Shown one piece after another: positions 32,937-41,893 of a stretch of 47,012 nucleotides of DNA. The notes under the pieces were generated by a model that did no database searches, was not told the origin of the DNA, and was given only the letters and a program-made list of their open reading frames with translations. Source of the stretch: Kineosporia sp. R_H_3 (GTDB lineage: Bacteria; Actinomycetota; Actinomycetes; Actinomycetales; Kineosporiaceae); NCBI RefSeq assembly GCF_002198675.1, contig NZ_MWLL01000208.1, positions 1 through 47,012 on the forward strand. The letters run 5' to 3'. Both the position numbers and the translations under genes were made by a program. Each line of letters opens with the position of its first letter. Position 1 is the stretch's first letter.

Positions 32937-34064
32937 TCACAGGTGCTGGGTCTCGTCCTTCGGGTCCTCCGGCGAGCCGGCCCTCGACCGCAGCAGCCGG
33001 CGCAGCGACTCCAGCCGCGCGACCCCCGCCGGGCCGGCCCCGCCGGCCGCGACGAAGGCGTCGAGGCCGCACTCCTCCTCGTCGTGCGAGCAGCCCCGCG
33101 GGCACTCGTCGGTGCCGGCGGCCAGCTCGGGGAAGTGCCCGATGATCCGGTCCGGGTCGACGTGCGCGAGCCCGAACGAGCGGACCCCCGGGGTGTCGAC
33201 GCACCATCCGCCGCCGGGCAGCCGCAGCGCGAGCGCCGACGTCGAGGTGTGCCGGCCGCGGCCGGTGACGTCGTTGACGACCCCGACCGACCGGGCGGCC
33301 CCGGGGACGAGTGCGTTGACGAGCGTCGACTTGCCGACGCCGGAGTGCCCGAGCAGCACGCTGACCCGGCCCGACAGCGCCGACCGGACCTCGTCGAGCC
33401 CCTCGATGCCGCCGTCCGGGCGCCGCCGCGTGACGACGTACGGGACGTCGAGCGGCGCGTACCCGGCGACGAACTCGTCGGGGGCGGTGAGGTCGGCCTT
33501 GGTGAGCACGAGCAGCGCGTCCATCCCGGCGTCGTACGCCGCGACGAGGCAGCGGTCGACCATCCGGGGCCGCGGCTCGGGGTCGGCGAGCGCGAGCACG
33601 ATGCAGAGCTGGTCGGCGTTCGCGACGACGACCCGCTCGACGGGGTCGGTGTCGTCGGCGCTGCGCCGCAGCAGCGACGCCCGCTCCTCGACCCTGACGA
33701 CGCGCGCGAGGGTGTCGGGGCGGCCGGAGACGTCGCCGACCAGCGCGACCCGGTCGCCGACGACGACCCCCTGCTTGCCGAGCTCACGGGCCTTCATCGC
33801 GACGACGACCGTGCCGGGGACACCGGTGTCCTGCAGGCCGGAGTCGTCCCGCTCGTGCGCCGGACCGGTGACGGGCGCGTCCCCGGTGTCGCGGTCGAAC
33901 CCGCCGACGAGGCACGTGTAGCGGCCGCGGTCGACCGTGAGCACCTGGGCCGCGACGGCGTCCGAGTGCCGGGGCCGCTCCTTCGTCCGGGGCCTGGTGC
34001 CGCGCGGGTTCGGCCGGACGCGGACGTCCGACTCGTCCATGGCGCGACGCCGGGAAGGGGTCAC
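32937..34064 (-). CDS. rsgA: ribosome small-subunit-dependent GTPase A
   Basis: A 375-residue circularly permuted GTPase that aids late maturation of the 30S subunit. An N-terminal OB domain ([13 protein letters not shown]) precedes G4 (TKAD, 188-191), G1 (GHSGVGKST, 239-247) and G3 (DTPG, 290-293), the diagnostic permuted order. The zinc-finger tail has [13 protein letters not shown] use GTG 34064, overlapping the aroA stop as GTGA, because the resulting basic leader before [10 protein letters not shown] resembles actinobacterial RsgA; ATG 34040 has no ribosome-binding site. An insert after CLVGGFD (about 55-80) is longer than in the homologues I recall. Confidence 0.93.
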   Translation of the reverse strand: MTPSRRRAMDESDVRVRPNPRGTRPRTKERPRHSDAVAAQVLTVDRGRYTCLVGGFDRDTGDAPVTGPAHERDDSGLQDTGVPGTVVVAMKARELGKQGVVVGDRVALVGDVSGRPDTLARVVRVEERASLLRRSADDTDPVERVVVANADQLCIVLALADPEPRPRMVDRCLVAAYDAGMDALLVLTKADLTAPDEFVAGYAPLDVPYVVTRRRPDGGIEGLDEVRSALSGRVSVLLGHSGVGKSTLVNALVPGAARSVGVVNDVTGRGRHTSTSALALRLPGGGWCVDTPGVRSFGLAHVDPDRIIGHFPELAAGTDECPRGCSHDEEECGLDAFVAAGGAGPAGVARLESLRRLLRSRAGSPEDPKDETQHL

Positions 34065-35383
34065 CCGCGCGCGTCCCCGCCCTCGAGCATCCGCGCCCAC
34101 AGGCCCGTGAAGTCCGGCAGCGTCTTCGCGGTCGTCGCGACGTCCTCCACGAGGACGCCGTCCACGGCCAGCCCGAGCAGGGCGCCCGCGGTCGCGAGCC
34201 GGTGGTCGTGGTACGTGGCGAACACCCCGCCGTGCAACGGCTTCGGGCGGATGACGAGCCCGTCGTCGGTCTCGGTGACGTCACCGCCGAGCGCGTTGAT
34301 CTCGTGGGCGAGCGCCGCGAGCCGGTCGGTCTCGTGGCCGCGCAGGTGCGCGATGCCGTACAGGTGCGAAGGGGTGTCGGCGAGGGCGCACAGGGCCGCG
34401 ACGACCGGGGTCAGCTCGCCGGCCGAGTGCAGGTCGGCCTCGATCCCGTAGAGGTCTCCGGTGCCGCGGACCGTGAGGCCCTCGCGCTCGAGCGACACGT
34501 CGGCGCCCATCTGGTCGAGCAGGTCGCGCAGCTCGTCGCCGGCCTGGGTCGTGTGCTGCGGCCAGCCGGGCACGAAGACCCGGCCGCCGGTGACGGCCGC
34601 GGCGGCGAGGAACGGCGCCGCGTTCGACAGGTCCGGCTCGACCTGGACGTCGAGGGCCCCGACCGGGCCCGGCTCGACCCGCCAGACCGACGGGTCGGCG
34701 TCGTCGACGACGACCCCGACGTCCCGCAGCGCCTCGACGGTCATGACGACGTGCGGCTCGCTCGGGATCGGCGGCCCGACGTGCTCGACGACGAGCCCCT
34801 CGTCGAACCGGGCGCCGACGAGCAGCAGCGCGGAGACGAACTGGGACGATGCGGACGCGTCGATCCGGACGGTCCCGCCCCGGACGCGCCCCGTGCCGCG
34901 CACGGTGAAGGGCAGCAGCCCGGTGCCGCCGTCGTCGACCTCGACCCCGAGGTCGCGCAGGGCCCGCACGACCGGGCCCATCGGCCGCTCCCGGGCCCGC
35001 GGGTCGCCGTCGAACCGGACGTCGCCGTCCGCGAGCGCCGCGACCGGCGGCAGGAAGCGCATGACGGTGCCGGCGAGCCCGCAGTCGATCTGCGCCGGGC
35101 CCCGCAGCGGGCCGGGCGTCACGAGCCAGTCGTCCCCGGCGGCGGCGGTCGCGCCGAGCGCCTGCGTCGTCGGGACGTCGACGACGTCGGCGCCGAGGGC
35201 GGCGACGGCCGCGGCCATGAGGTCGGTGTCGCGCGACCGCAGCGGGGCGCGCAGACGGGAGGGCTCCTCCGCGAGCGCGGCGAGCACGAGGTAGCGGTTC
35301 GTCAGCGACTTCGACCCGGGCAGGGCGACCGTCGCGTCGACCGGTTCGACGGCCCTCGGGGCCGCCCAGGTCGGCAGGCTCAT
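34061..35383 (-). CDS. aroA: 3-phosphoshikimate 1-carboxyvinyltransferase (EPSP synthase)
   Basis: A 440-residue enzyme of the shikimate pathway that joins shikimate-3-phosphate and phosphoenolpyruvate. Signatures are [19 protein letters not shown], the first family motif [26 protein letters not shown] and [13 protein letters not shown], with a C-terminal [18 protein letters not shown] 35383 lies 11 nt after the DUF2071 stop. Adjacent aroA and rsgA is a common actinobacterial arrangement. Confidence 0.96.
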   Translation of the reverse strand: MSLPTWAAPRAVEPVDATVALPGSKSLTNRYLVLAALAEEPSRLRAPLRSRDTDLMAAAVAALGADVVDVPTTQALGATAAAGDDWLVTPGPLRGPAQIDCGLAGTVMRFLPPVAALADGDVRFDGDPRARERPMGPVVRALRDLGVEVDDGGTGLLPFTVRGTGRVRGGTVRIDASASSQFVSALLLVGARFDEGLVVEHVGPPIPSEPHVVMTVEALRDVGVVVDDADPSVWRVEPGPVGALDVQVEPDLSNAAPFLAAAAVTGGRVFVPGWPQHTTQAGDELRDLLDQMGADVSLEREGLTVRGTGDLYGIEADLHSAGELTPVVAALCALADTPSHLYGIAHLRGHETDRLAALAHEINALGGDVTETDDGLVIRPKPLHGGVFATYHDHRLATAGALLGLAVDGVLVEDVATTAKTLPDFTGLWARMLEGGDARG

Positions 35384-35394
35384 GGTCCGCGAGC

Positions 35395-36222
35395 CTATGG
35401 CAGGACGGGGCCGAAGCGGACGTCGACCCCGGGGGAGTGCAGGACGCTGTCCGGCGGGCGCCCCGCGAGCCCCGGGAAGCCGGCCGCCTCGAGCACCTGG
35501 TCCTCCAGGTGGACGACCTGCGCCGCGTGCAGCGGCCACTGCGGGTGCTCGTTCGGCCAGTACCGGGTGCGGCCGCGCCGGTCGGCCAGGTGCAGGCCCC
35601 AGCGGGCGGTGAGGAAGTGCTCGAGCGGCCCCGCCGTGACCGGGTCGCCGACCCGGACCCGCACGGTGGATGCCGGGTGCGCCGGCTCCGGCGGACCGCC
35701 CGCGGGCCACCGGCGGCTGCTCGTGTACGAGAGCACGGTCCCGGGGGCGTAGGCGGTCCGTGGCAGCCGCGCTGCGCCGTCCGTCGGCGGGGTGGCCGGC
35801 CCGCCGGCCGCCGAGGGCCGGGCGGAGAACCGCATCCGTGACCAGACGTAGGGCAGCCCGGGGCCCCAGCGCGCGACGAGCACCGGGGCGGTCCGGGAGG
35901 CGTCGAGCGAGCGGAAGACGACGCCGCGCCGGCCCTGCCCGTCGACCGAGTACAGCCGCACGTTCGTCTCGCAGAAGTCGCCGACGTAGGGCATCCGGGG
36001 TGCCCCGAGCAGCCCGATGTCCTGCATGACGAAGGGGACGAGCGCCACGTACGTCAGACCGTCGATCGTGTCCGGGCGCAGCCCCGGCAGCAGGAGCGGT
36101 GCGACGACGTCGGGCTCGACGGCCCAGTGCAGGAACGTCAGGTGCGCCCAGCGCTGGGTGAAGACGGTGCGCCCGACGGGGCGCGGTGCGGTCGGTGTGA
36201 CGGGCTCGACCTCGGAGGTCAT
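35395..36222 (-). CDS. DUF2071 (YqjF-like) family protein
   Basis: A 275-residue protein of the DUF2071 family, recognised from [34 protein letters not shown] near the N-terminus, [26 protein letters not shown] in the middle, and [20 protein letters not shown] and [11 protein letters not shown] towards the end. The family is widespread and its function is unknown. It lies 22 nt after the DoxX gene and 11 nt before aroA on the same strand, so it probably shares a transcript. Confidence 0.85.
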   Translation of the reverse strand: MTSEVEPVTPTAPRPVGRTVFTQRWAHLTFLHWAVEPDVVAPLLLPGLRPDTIDGLTYVALVPFVMQDIGLLGAPRMPYVGDFCETNVRLYSVDGQGRRGVVFRSLDASRTAPVLVARWGPGLPYVWSRMRFSARPSAAGGPATPPTDGAARLPRTAYAPGTVLSYTSSRRWPAGGPPEPAHPASTVRVRVGDPVTAGPLEHFLTARWGLHLADRRGRTRYWPNEHPQWPLHAAQVVHLEDQVLEAAGFPGLAGRPPDSVLHSPGVDVRFGPVLP

Positions 36223-36244
36223 GCCCCGACCCTAGGCCGTCCGG

Positions 36245-36835
36245 TCAGCCCGGCAGCGCCGACCTCGCCGAGGCCGCGGCGTCGCGCGCGGTGCTCCGCG
36301 CGGTCCGGACGGCGTACCGGGTCTCGAGCTGCGCGGCCCGCTTGGCCTGCTTGCCGGCCCGCTTCGCGTCCCGGGACGCGCGCTTCGCGGTCCGCTCGGC
36401 CTGCTCGACCGCGTGCCGGCCGCGCCACGCGAGCCCCGGGCGGCCCTGGGTGTCGACGGCCGCCACGAGCGCGGCGCCGATGAGGCTGACGTCCTGGACG
36501 AGCGCGCGGCGCTGGTCGCGGCGGCGCACCGGGTCCTTCTCCTGCCAGAACGCGTGCTGGGCGTAGGCGGTCGGGGCGAGCGTCACGGCCATGACGAGGG
36601 CGGAGAGGCGGGGCAGCCGGCCGAGCCCGAAGAGGGCGCCCGCGGCGGCCATCGCGGCGCCGTTCGCCCGGACGAACGTCTCCGGGTCGCGCGGCAGGCC
36701 CAGCGGCTCGGCGACCCGGTCCACGAGCGGCCGGGCGGCCTCGACGCGCTGCGCCGGGTGCCGGAAGGCGTCGAGCCCGTTCGAGACGAACGAGGCGGCG
36801 AGCAGGGGACGGGCGAGGCGCCGGACGACGGTCAT
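36245..36835 (-). CDS. DoxX family membrane protein
   Basis: A 196-residue protein with a DoxX-like N-terminal membrane domain (about 1-125, about four helices: RRLARPLLAASFVSNGLDAFRHP, NGAAMAAAGALFGLG, SALVMAVTLAPTAYAQHAFW, LVQDVSLIGAALVAA). A strongly basic Lys/Arg/Ala-rich cytoplasmic-looking tail follows (about 140-190, repeating TAKRASRDAKRAGKQAKRA). DoxX proteins are linked to redox or sulfur metabolism in some organisms; no specific role is evident here. It diverges from the SRAP gene. Confidence 0.82.
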   Translation of the reverse strand: MTVVRRLARPLLAASFVSNGLDAFRHPAQRVEAARPLVDRVAEPLGLPRDPETFVRANGAAMAAAGALFGLGRLPRLSALVMAVTLAPTAYAQHAFWQEKDPVRRRDQRRALVQDVSLIGAALVAAVDTQGRPGLAWRGRHAVEQAERTAKRASRDAKRAGKQAKRAAQLETRYAVRTARSTARDAAASARSALPG

Positions 36836-36966
36836 GACTCCTGCTTACCCCCATCCGCCCCCGGGCGCACGCGTGCCCGGCCCATCGGCGACCTCGGTCC
36901 TGCTCCGGGCCGCGGATCGGCACGGGTTCCGCGGCGGACCGCGCGTGCCGTGGCAGGCTGGGAGGG

Positions 36967-37917
36967 GTGTGCGGACGTTACGCGGCGAGCAGCCGTCCCG
37001 AGGACCTCGTCGAGGAGTTCGAGGTCGACGCGACCGAGGGGCCGGGGCCGGGCGAGACCCCGGACGCCGCGGCGCCCGACTACAACGTCGCCCCGACCAA
37101 GCAGGTGCCCGTCGTCCTCGAGCGCAGGCCGCGGCCCGTCGAGGGCGCGTCGGGCGAGGTCGCGGACGAGCAGGCGGCGGAGGCGAGCGACGAGGACGGT
37201 GACGTCACCGCGGACGCCGCCGTCGAGCAGGCGCAGGACGCGCAGGGGGACGGCGGCACGGCGGCCGCGGAACCGGTGCGCTGGCTCCGGCTCCTCACCT
37301 GGGGGCTCGTGCCGTCCTGGGCCAAGGACCGCTCCGTCGGCAACCGGATGATCAACGCCCGCGTCGAGACGATCCTCGACAAGCCGGGCTTCAAGCGGGC
37401 CGCCCTCACCCGGCGCTGCCTCGTGCCCGCCGACGGCTGGTACGAGTGGCAGAAGAGCCCGACCGAGACCGACGCCAAGGGCAAGCCGCGCAAGCAGCCC
37501 TTCTTCATCCACCCCGTCGCGCAGGGGCCCATCGCGTTCGCCGGGCTCTACGAGTTCTGGCGCGACCCGACGGTCCACCCCGACGACCCGGCCGCCTGGC
37601 TCACCTCCTTCACGATCGTCACGACCGCGGCCGAGCCCGGGCTCGACGTCATCCACGACCGGATGCCGCTCGTGCTGCCGCGGGACCGCTGGGACGCCTG
37701 GCTCGACCCGGGGCTCACGGACGCGGACGACGTCCGCGCGCTCGTCGAGCCGCCCGTCGCCGGCCGCTTCCTCGCGACGGCGGTGTCGACCCGGGTCAAC
37801 GCGGTGGGCAACAACGGCCCCGAGCTGCTCGAGGCGGTGCCCGTCGCGGACCTGCGGGGCGTCGTCGACCCGGCGACCGGCGAGCTCATCGGGGGCGGCA
37901 GTGCCCCGCTCTTCTGA
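36967..37917 (+). CDS. SOS response-associated peptidase (SRAP, YedK/HMCES-like)
   Basis: A 316-residue SRAP protein that forms a protective thiazolidine crosslink with abasic sites in single-stranded DNA. Active residues by motif are C2 (exposed after Met removal), N40 in YNVAPT, E160 in WYEWQK and H230 in IHDRMPLVL. The GTG 36967 start follows GGAGGGGT and places Cys at position 2, which settles the start. The protein is about 90 residues longer than E. coli YedK, largely because of an acidic low-complexity insert (about 58-102). It overlaps the next gene by 17 nt. Confidence 0.93.
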   Translation: MCGRYAASSRPEDLVEEFEVDATEGPGPGETPDAAAPDYNVAPTKQVPVVLERRPRPVEGASGEVADEQAAEASDEDGDVTADAAVEQAQDAQGDGGTAAAEPVRWLRLLTWGLVPSWAKDRSVGNRMINARVETILDKPGFKRAALTRRCLVPADGWYEWQKSPTETDAKGKPRKQPFFIHPVAQGPIAFAGLYEFWRDPTVHPDDPAAWLTSFTIVTTAAEPGLDVIHDRMPLVLPRDRWDAWLDPGLTDADDVRALVEPPVAGRFLATAVSTRVNAVGNNGPELLEAVPVADLRGVVDPATGELIGGGSAPLF

Positions 37918-38596
37918 CGGCCCGGCCGACGGCGTCCGCACGCCGGACGCCCTCGTCGACGTCGAGACCCCGGTGGGGCTCGCCCGGGCGTCCGTCCACG
38001 ACCCGGCGCACGGGGGCCGGCCGACCGGCGTCCTCGTGCTCGGCCACGGCGCCGGCGGCGGCATCGGCGCGCCGGACCTGCAGGTGACGGCCGCGGTCGC
38101 GGTGGCCGCCGGCTGGCGGTGCGTGCTCGTCGAGCAGCCCTGGCGGGTCGCCGGCGGCAAGGTCGCGCCGGCCCCGGCCCGGCTCGACACCGGCTGGCTC
38201 GCCGTCCTCGCGGCGCTCGCGGACGACGCGCTCGCCGGCCCCGGCACGGGCACCGGGCCGCTCGTCGTCGGCGGTCGCAGCGCCGGGGCCCGGGTCGCCT
38301 GCCGGACGGCGGTCACGACCGGGGCCGACGGCGTCCTCTGCCTGGCGTTCCCGCTGCACCCGCCCGGCCGCCCCGAGAAGACCCGCGCCGACGAGCTGGC
38401 GGGAGCGGGCGTGCCGGTGCACGTCGTCCAGGGCCGCAGGGACCCGTTCGGCGGCCCGGCGGAGGTCGAGGCCCTGGGGCTCGAGGGCGTCCTCGTGACC
38501 GCGGTCGACGGCGACCACGGCCTCAAGGCGTCGGCCGGTGCGGACGGCGCCGTCGCGGCCGCCGTCCGGGTGGTCATCGCCACGTTCTCCGGCTGA
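37901..38596 (+). CDS. alpha/beta hydrolase family protein (TEX30/KANL3-like)
   Basis: A 231-residue alpha/beta hydrolase of the dienelactone hydrolase-like or TEX30/KANL3 type. [18 protein letters not shown] forms the oxyanion region, [14 protein letters not shown] is the nucleophile elbow (Ser in GRSAG), [11 protein letters not shown] is the acid strand, and VDGDHGLK carries the catalytic His. The GTG start at 37901 overlaps the SRAP gene by 17 nt, suggesting cotranscription. The substrate is unknown. Confidence 0.82.
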   Translation: MPRSSDGPADGVRTPDALVDVETPVGLARASVHDPAHGGRPTGVLVLGHGAGGGIGAPDLQVTAAVAVAAGWRCVLVEQPWRVAGGKVAPAPARLDTGWLAVLAALADDALAGPGTGTGPLVVGGRSAGARVACRTAVTTGADGVLCLAFPLHPPGRPEKTRADELAGAGVPVHVVQGRRDPFGGPAEVEALGLEGVLVTAVDGDHGLKASAGADGAVAAAVRVVIATFSG

Positions 38597-38619
38597 CCCG
38601 CGGGCCGCCCGGGGTGCCA

Positions 38620-38645
38620 GGAATGCCCCCGGCCGGGTCGGTGTT
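38620..38645 (+). promoter_or_regulatory. SigR-type promoter upstream of sigR
   Basis: GGAAT at 38620-38624, exactly 18 nt, then GTT at 38643-38645. This equals the consensus of the Streptomyces thiol-stress sigma factor SigR (GGAAT-N18-GTT). It lies about 210 nt before the sigR ATG and downstream of the hydrolase stop, so positive autoregulation is expected. Confidence 0.8.
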
Positions 38646-38858
38646 CTGAACCGGCGAGCCGCGCTGCAGGTGCGCGGCGGCGGCCGGGAGGGTCGTCAGG
38701 GCAGGTGGCGCCGCGAGGCGCCCCACGACGAGAAGGTGGCCTCGCGCGTGCTGCTGCTGACAGCCGTCGACGATCTCGCACCGGGCGGTCTGCTGGGTCC
38801 GGGTCTCACACCGTCCTGGGAAGGTGAGCGTCGGCCGCGGCCGATAGGCTCACGGGTG

Positions 38859-39500
38859 ATGAGCGAGGACACGGGCCGCGCCCCGGCGACGGAGACCACC
38901 GAGCAGCGTGCTGCGCGCTTCGAGCGCGACGCGTTGCAGTACCTCGACCAGCTCTACTCGGCGGCCCTGCGGATGACGCGCAACCCCTCCGACGCCGAGG
39001 ACCTCGTGCAGGAGGCCTTCACGAAGGCCTTCGCCTCGTTCCACCAGTACGAGCCGGGCACGAACCTCAAGGCGTGGCTCTACCGCATCCTCACGAACTC
39101 GTACATCAACACGTACCGCAAGAAGCAGCGTGAGCCGCAGCAGGCCCAGTCCGACGACATCGAGGACTGGCAGATCGCGCGCGCCGAGTCGCACACGTCG
39201 TCCGGGCTGCGCTCGGCCGAGGCCGAGGCGCTCGACCACCTGCCCGACTCGGACGTGAAGACCGCTCTGCAGCAGATCCCCGAGGAGTTCCGCATCGCGG
39301 TCTACCTCGCGGACGTCGAGGGCTTCGCCTACCGCGAGATCGCGGAGATCATGGGCACCCCGATCGGCACCGTCATGTCCCGGCTGCACCGCGGGAGGCG
39401 GCAGCTGAGGGCTCTTCTCGAGGACTACGCGCGTGAGCGCGGGCTCGTCGCCGCCTCGAGCGGCACCGGCGCGGACGGCACTGAGGGCGGTGCGGAATGA
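38859..39500 (+). CDS. sigR: ECF sigma factor SigR/SigH (thiol-oxidative stress)
   Basis: A 213-residue ECF sigma factor of the SigR/SigH group. Region 2 has [31 protein letters not shown] and [21 protein letters not shown]; region 4 has [39 protein letters not shown]. It directs thioredoxin, mycothiol and proteolysis genes in actinobacteria. ATG 38859 is preceded by an in-frame GTG (38856). The frame stays open upstream into the 5' region, so a longer stress-induced isoform like SigR' of Streptomyces is possible. Its stop overlaps rsrA as ATGA. Confidence 0.95.
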   Translation: MSEDTGRAPATETTEQRAARFERDALQYLDQLYSAALRMTRNPSDAEDLVQEAFTKAFASFHQYEPGTNLKAWLYRILTNSYINTYRKKQREPQQAQSDDIEDWQIARAESHTSSGLRSAEAEALDHLPDSDVKTALQQIPEEFRIAVYLADVEGFAYREIAEIMGTPIGTVMSRLHRGRRQLRALLEDYARERGLVAASSGTGADGTEGGAE

Positions 39501-39760
39501 GCTGCGGCAACCCCCACGACACGGACTGCCGAGAGGTTCTCGACCGCGTCTACGAGTACCTCGACGGCGAGATGACCGACCACGACATCGACAAGATCCG
39601 CCAGCACCTCGTCGAGTGCTCGCCGTGCCTGTCGGAGTACGACCTCGACGTCGCCCTCAAGGCCCTCGTGCGCCGCAGCTGCGCCTGCGAGAGCGCCCCG
39701 GAGGAGCTCCGCGCGAAGATCATGGTCCGGATCACCGAGGTGCGGCTCGAGCTCGGCTGA
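39497..39760 (+). CDS. rsrA: mycothiol-system anti-sigma factor RsrA
   Basis: An 87-residue zinc-binding anti-sigma factor that holds SigR inactive until thiol oxidation releases zinc. C3, C11, H37, C41 and C44 (HLVECSPC) fall at the positions I recall for Streptomyces RsrA, and C62/C64 match its C-terminal cysteine pair. It overlaps sigR by 4 nt (ATGA), so the pair is translationally coupled. A strong terminator follows 35 nt downstream. Confidence 0.95.
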   Translation: MSCGNPHDTDCREVLDRVYEYLDGEMTDHDIDKIRQHLVECSPCLSEYDLDVALKALVRRSCACESAPEELRAKIMVRITEVRLELG

Positions 39761-39795
39761 CCAGCCCGCCCGCCGCATCACCTGGCACGCACGAC

Positions 39796-39826
39796 GAAGG
39801 GCCCCGGCCGACGGCCGGGGCCCTTC
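39796..39826. terminator. strong bidirectional terminator
   Basis: A perfect 14-bp stem (GAAGGGCCCCGGCC with GGCCGGGGCCCTTC) and 3-nt loop between the convergent rsrA and bL37 genes. Its A/T ends give short U-rich tails in both directions. Confidence 0.9.
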
Positions 39827-39859
39827 TCGGTCCCGTGCGGGACGGCGTCGACCGCCGGG

Positions 39860-39934
39860 TCAGCAGTTCGGCTTGTTGCCGTGGTTGCTGGAGTTGCCCT
39901 TGCGGGCGCGGCGCTTACGGGCGCGCTTGCTCAT
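39860..39934 (-). CDS. 50S ribosomal protein bL37-like mini-protein
   Basis: A 24-residue, strongly basic protein: MSKRARKRRARKG, then NSSNHGNKPNC. It closely resembles the actinobacterial large-subunit protein bL37, which is 24 residues in mycobacteria and has the same KRxRKxRxRK start and NHGxxPN end. ATG 39934 has GAGGAG 5 nt upstream. It lies convergent to rsrA behind the shared terminator, a position I associate with bL37 in several actinobacteria. The C-terminal Cys is unusual. Confidence 0.88.
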   Translation of the reverse strand: MSKRARKRRARKGNSSNHGNKPNC

Positions 39935-40054
39935 CGGAACTCCTCGAGGTGTGGTTCGTGCGCGACGGCGCACGGGCTCATCGTCCCACACCGGGTCGAC
40001 GTCCTTCACGGTGCGGCGCTCAAGGAGGGGACCGCCGGGGCCGACACCACGGAC

Positions 40055-41149
40055 GTGGACCCCCTGACGTCTTCCGCGACCGTCGAGCCGTACCTGCGCG
40101 CGCTCGTCGAGCTCTTCGGGTCCGACCTGCACTGCAAGGTCGGCTCGCCGCCACGGGTCCGGATCGACGGCCGGCTCCGCAAGCTCCAGGCCCCCGTGCT
40201 CACCCCGGAGGACACCGAGGCGATGGTCCGCGAGGTCATGCGCGCCGACCTCGCCGAGGAGTTCTCCCGCACCCACGAGGCCGACTTCGCGTACTCGATC
40301 GCCGGGCTGGGCCGGTTCCGGGTCAACGCGTTCCGGGCCCGGGGGACCGCCGGCCTCGTCTTCCGCCGGGTCACCGTGGGCGCCGTCCCGCTGGAGAACC
40401 TCGGTCTGCCGCCCGCGGTCGCCGCGCTCGCCCTCGAGCCGCGCGGGCTCGTCCTCGTCACCGGCCCGACCGGCTCCGGCAAGTCGACGACGCTCGCGGG
40501 CATGGTCAACCTCGTCAACGCCACGCGCGAGGTCCACATCGTGACGATCGAGGACCCCATCGAGATCCTCCACGAGGACCAGATGGGCATGGTCAACCAG
40601 CGCGAGGTCAGGGTCGACACCGAGGACTTCGCCACCGCGCTGCGCGCCGCGATGCGGCAGGACCCGGACGTCATCCTCGTCGGCGAGATGCGCGACCAGG
40701 AGACCGTCAAGGCGGCCATCGCCGCGGCCGAGACCGGGCACTTCGTCATGTCGACGCTGCACACGACGGACGCCCAGGAGACGGTCACCCGCATCATCGA
40801 CTTCTTCCCGCCGCACGAGCAGAAGCAGGTGCGCATCTCGCTCGCCGGTGCCCTCAAGGGCATCGTCTGCCAGCGTCTCGTGCAGCGTGCCGACGGGCTC
40901 GGGCGGTGCGTCACCGCCGAGGTCTGCGTGAGCACCGGCCGGATCGCCGACGCGATCGTCGACCCGGACAAGACCGGCACGATCGGGGCGCTGGTCGCCG
41001 AGGGCGGCTACTACGGCATGCAGTCCTTCGACCAGCACCTCGTCGCACTCGTCCGCGACGGGGTCGTCACCGTCGACGACGCGATGGCGGCGTCCAGCCA
41101 TCCGCACGACCTGTCCGTCGAGCTGCGCCGGATCGGTCTCGTCGCCTGA
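40055..41149 (+). CDS. pilT: PilT-like type IV pilus retraction ATPase
   Basis: A 364-residue secretion ATPase of the GspE/PilT superfamily. The N-terminal PAS-like domain contains FGSDLHCKVGSPPRVRIDGRL. The ATPase core has Walker A GPTGSGKST (137-145), the Asp box TIEDPIE, Walker B DVILVGEMRD and the His box LHTTDAQETVTRIIDFF. Overall layout and length fit PilT, which powers pilus retraction. The frame runs back to 39881 through bL37; GTG 40055 is the first plausible start beyond it, with only weak ribosome-binding support. No other pilus gene is in the window. Confidence 0.85.
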   Translation: MDPLTSSATVEPYLRALVELFGSDLHCKVGSPPRVRIDGRLRKLQAPVLTPEDTEAMVREVMRADLAEEFSRTHEADFAYSIAGLGRFRVNAFRARGTAGLVFRRVTVGAVPLENLGLPPAVAALALEPRGLVLVTGPTGSGKSTTLAGMVNLVNATREVHIVTIEDPIEILHEDQMGMVNQREVRVDTEDFATALRAAMRQDPDVILVGEMRDQETVKAAIAAAETGHFVMSTLHTTDAQETVTRIIDFFPPHEQKQVRISLAGALKGIVCQRLVQRADGLGRCVTAEVCVSTGRIADAIVDPDKTGTIGALVAEGGYYGMQSFDQHLVALVRDGVVTVDDAMAASSHPHDLSVELRRIGLVA

Positions 41150-41184
41150 CGTGCAGGGGCGGCTGCGGTCCGTAGGCTCGGGCC

Positions 41185-41574
41185 ATGCCGGACGACGCAG
41201 CACCCCCGACCGCACGCCTCGTGTTCGACGTCACGGCCGCCGACACGGCGCTCGCGCTGGGCAGCGGGATCGTCGAGGTGCTCGGCACCCCGCGGCTGCT
41301 CGCGTGGTGCGAGGCCGCCACGTGCGCGGTCGCGGCCGGCCCGGTCACGGACGGCCTCACGAGCGTCGGCACCCGGGTGAGCCTGGAGCACCTGCTCGCG
41401 ACCCCGGTCGGCGGCCGGGTCGAGGTGACCGCCGAGCTCGTCGCCCAGGACGGGCGGCTGCTGCGGTTCCGGGTCGCCGCGACCGACCGGGCGGGCCGGC
41501 TCGTCGGCACCGGTGAGGTGACCCGGGTGGTCGTCGACGTCGAGCGGTTCGTCGGGCGGCTGCCCGAGGCCTGA
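41185..41574 (+). CDS. FlK-like hot-dog thioesterase family protein
   Basis: A 129-residue single hot-dog-domain protein resembling fluoroacetyl-CoA thioesterase FlK and its broad relatives. LGTPRLLAWCEAAT and VGTRVSLEHLLATPVG are conserved. T35, E43 and H69 keep the exact spacing (8 and 26 residues) of the FlK catalytic triad T42, E50 and H76. Most relatives have no known fluoroacetate link, so hydrolysis of some acyl-CoA is the safe reading. ATG 41185 is 35 nt after the pilT stop. Confidence 0.8.
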   Translation: MPDDAAPPTARLVFDVTAADTALALGSGIVEVLGTPRLLAWCEAATCAVAAGPVTDGLTSVGTRVSLEHLLATPVGGRVEVTAELVAQDGRLLRFRVAATDRAGRLVGTGEVTRVVVDVERFVGRLPEA

Positions 41575-41591
41575 GCCGTCGCCCGGCTCAG
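41571..41591. terminator. hairpin spanning two convergent stop codons
   Basis: CTGAGCCG and CGGCTCAG form a perfect 8-bp stem with a 5-nt loop. The thioesterase stop (41572-41574) and the opposite-strand stop of the small membrane protein (41588-41590) sit at matching positions in the two arms. Likely a compact bidirectional terminator. Confidence 0.55.
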
Positions 41592-41800
41592 AACCGCGGC
41601 CGGTGCCGGCGCAGGTGCCGGGCCCGGCCGCCGGTGACGGCCGTTCCGCCCGGGGAGAGCGGGCCCGGGGAGCGCGGGTCGGGGGAGAGCGGGTGGTCGC
41701 CGCGGTTGCCGCGGCCGGCGAGGTCGCGGCTGTCGGTGCCGAGCAGCGGCGCGAGGAGCGCGAGGGTGACGACGAGGGCGAGGATCAGAAGAGGTGTCAT
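41588..41800 (-). CDS. small single-pass membrane protein (GTDSR family), 70 aa
   Basis: A 70-residue protein with one N-terminal transmembrane helix (MTPLLILALVVTLALLAPLL), then GTDSRDL and a polar Arg/Pro/Gly-rich tail. The helix-plus-GTDSR layout recurs in a 38-residue protein encoded at 45096-45212. It is convergent with the thioesterase gene and divergent from the GlxA-type regulator gene. No strong ribosome-binding site is visible before ATG 41800. Function is unknown; the conserved GTD(S/T)R after the membrane helix suggests a specific role rather than a chance frame. Confidence 0.65.
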   Translation of the reverse strand: MTPLLILALVVTLALLAPLLGTDSRDLAGRGNRGDHPLSPDPRSPGPLSPGGTAVTGGRARHLRRHRPRF

Positions 41801-41826
41801 GGCAGAAAGTCTGCGTGCAGAGAAAC

Positions 41827-41844
41827 CCTGCCACCAGTGGCAGG
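41827..41844. promoter_or_regulatory. perfect 18-bp palindrome upstream of GlxA-type regulator
   Basis: CCTGCCAC-CA-GTGGCAGG in the 93-nt divergent gap between the small membrane protein and the regulator gene. A related TGGCAGAAAGTC (41800-41811) repeats as TGGCAGGAAAGTC (41838-41850). A candidate operator, perhaps for autoregulation. Confidence 0.5.
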
Positions 41845-41893
41845 AAAGTCACTTCTCGTAGACATCCGGCCAGTCCCGGCGCATGATGGCCGG

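Noticed and set aside
39881-40054. Longer N-terminus for the pilT-like protein
   Set aside because: It would overlap the bL37 gene and its ribosome-binding site on the other strand, and the extra residues have no resemblance to PilT.
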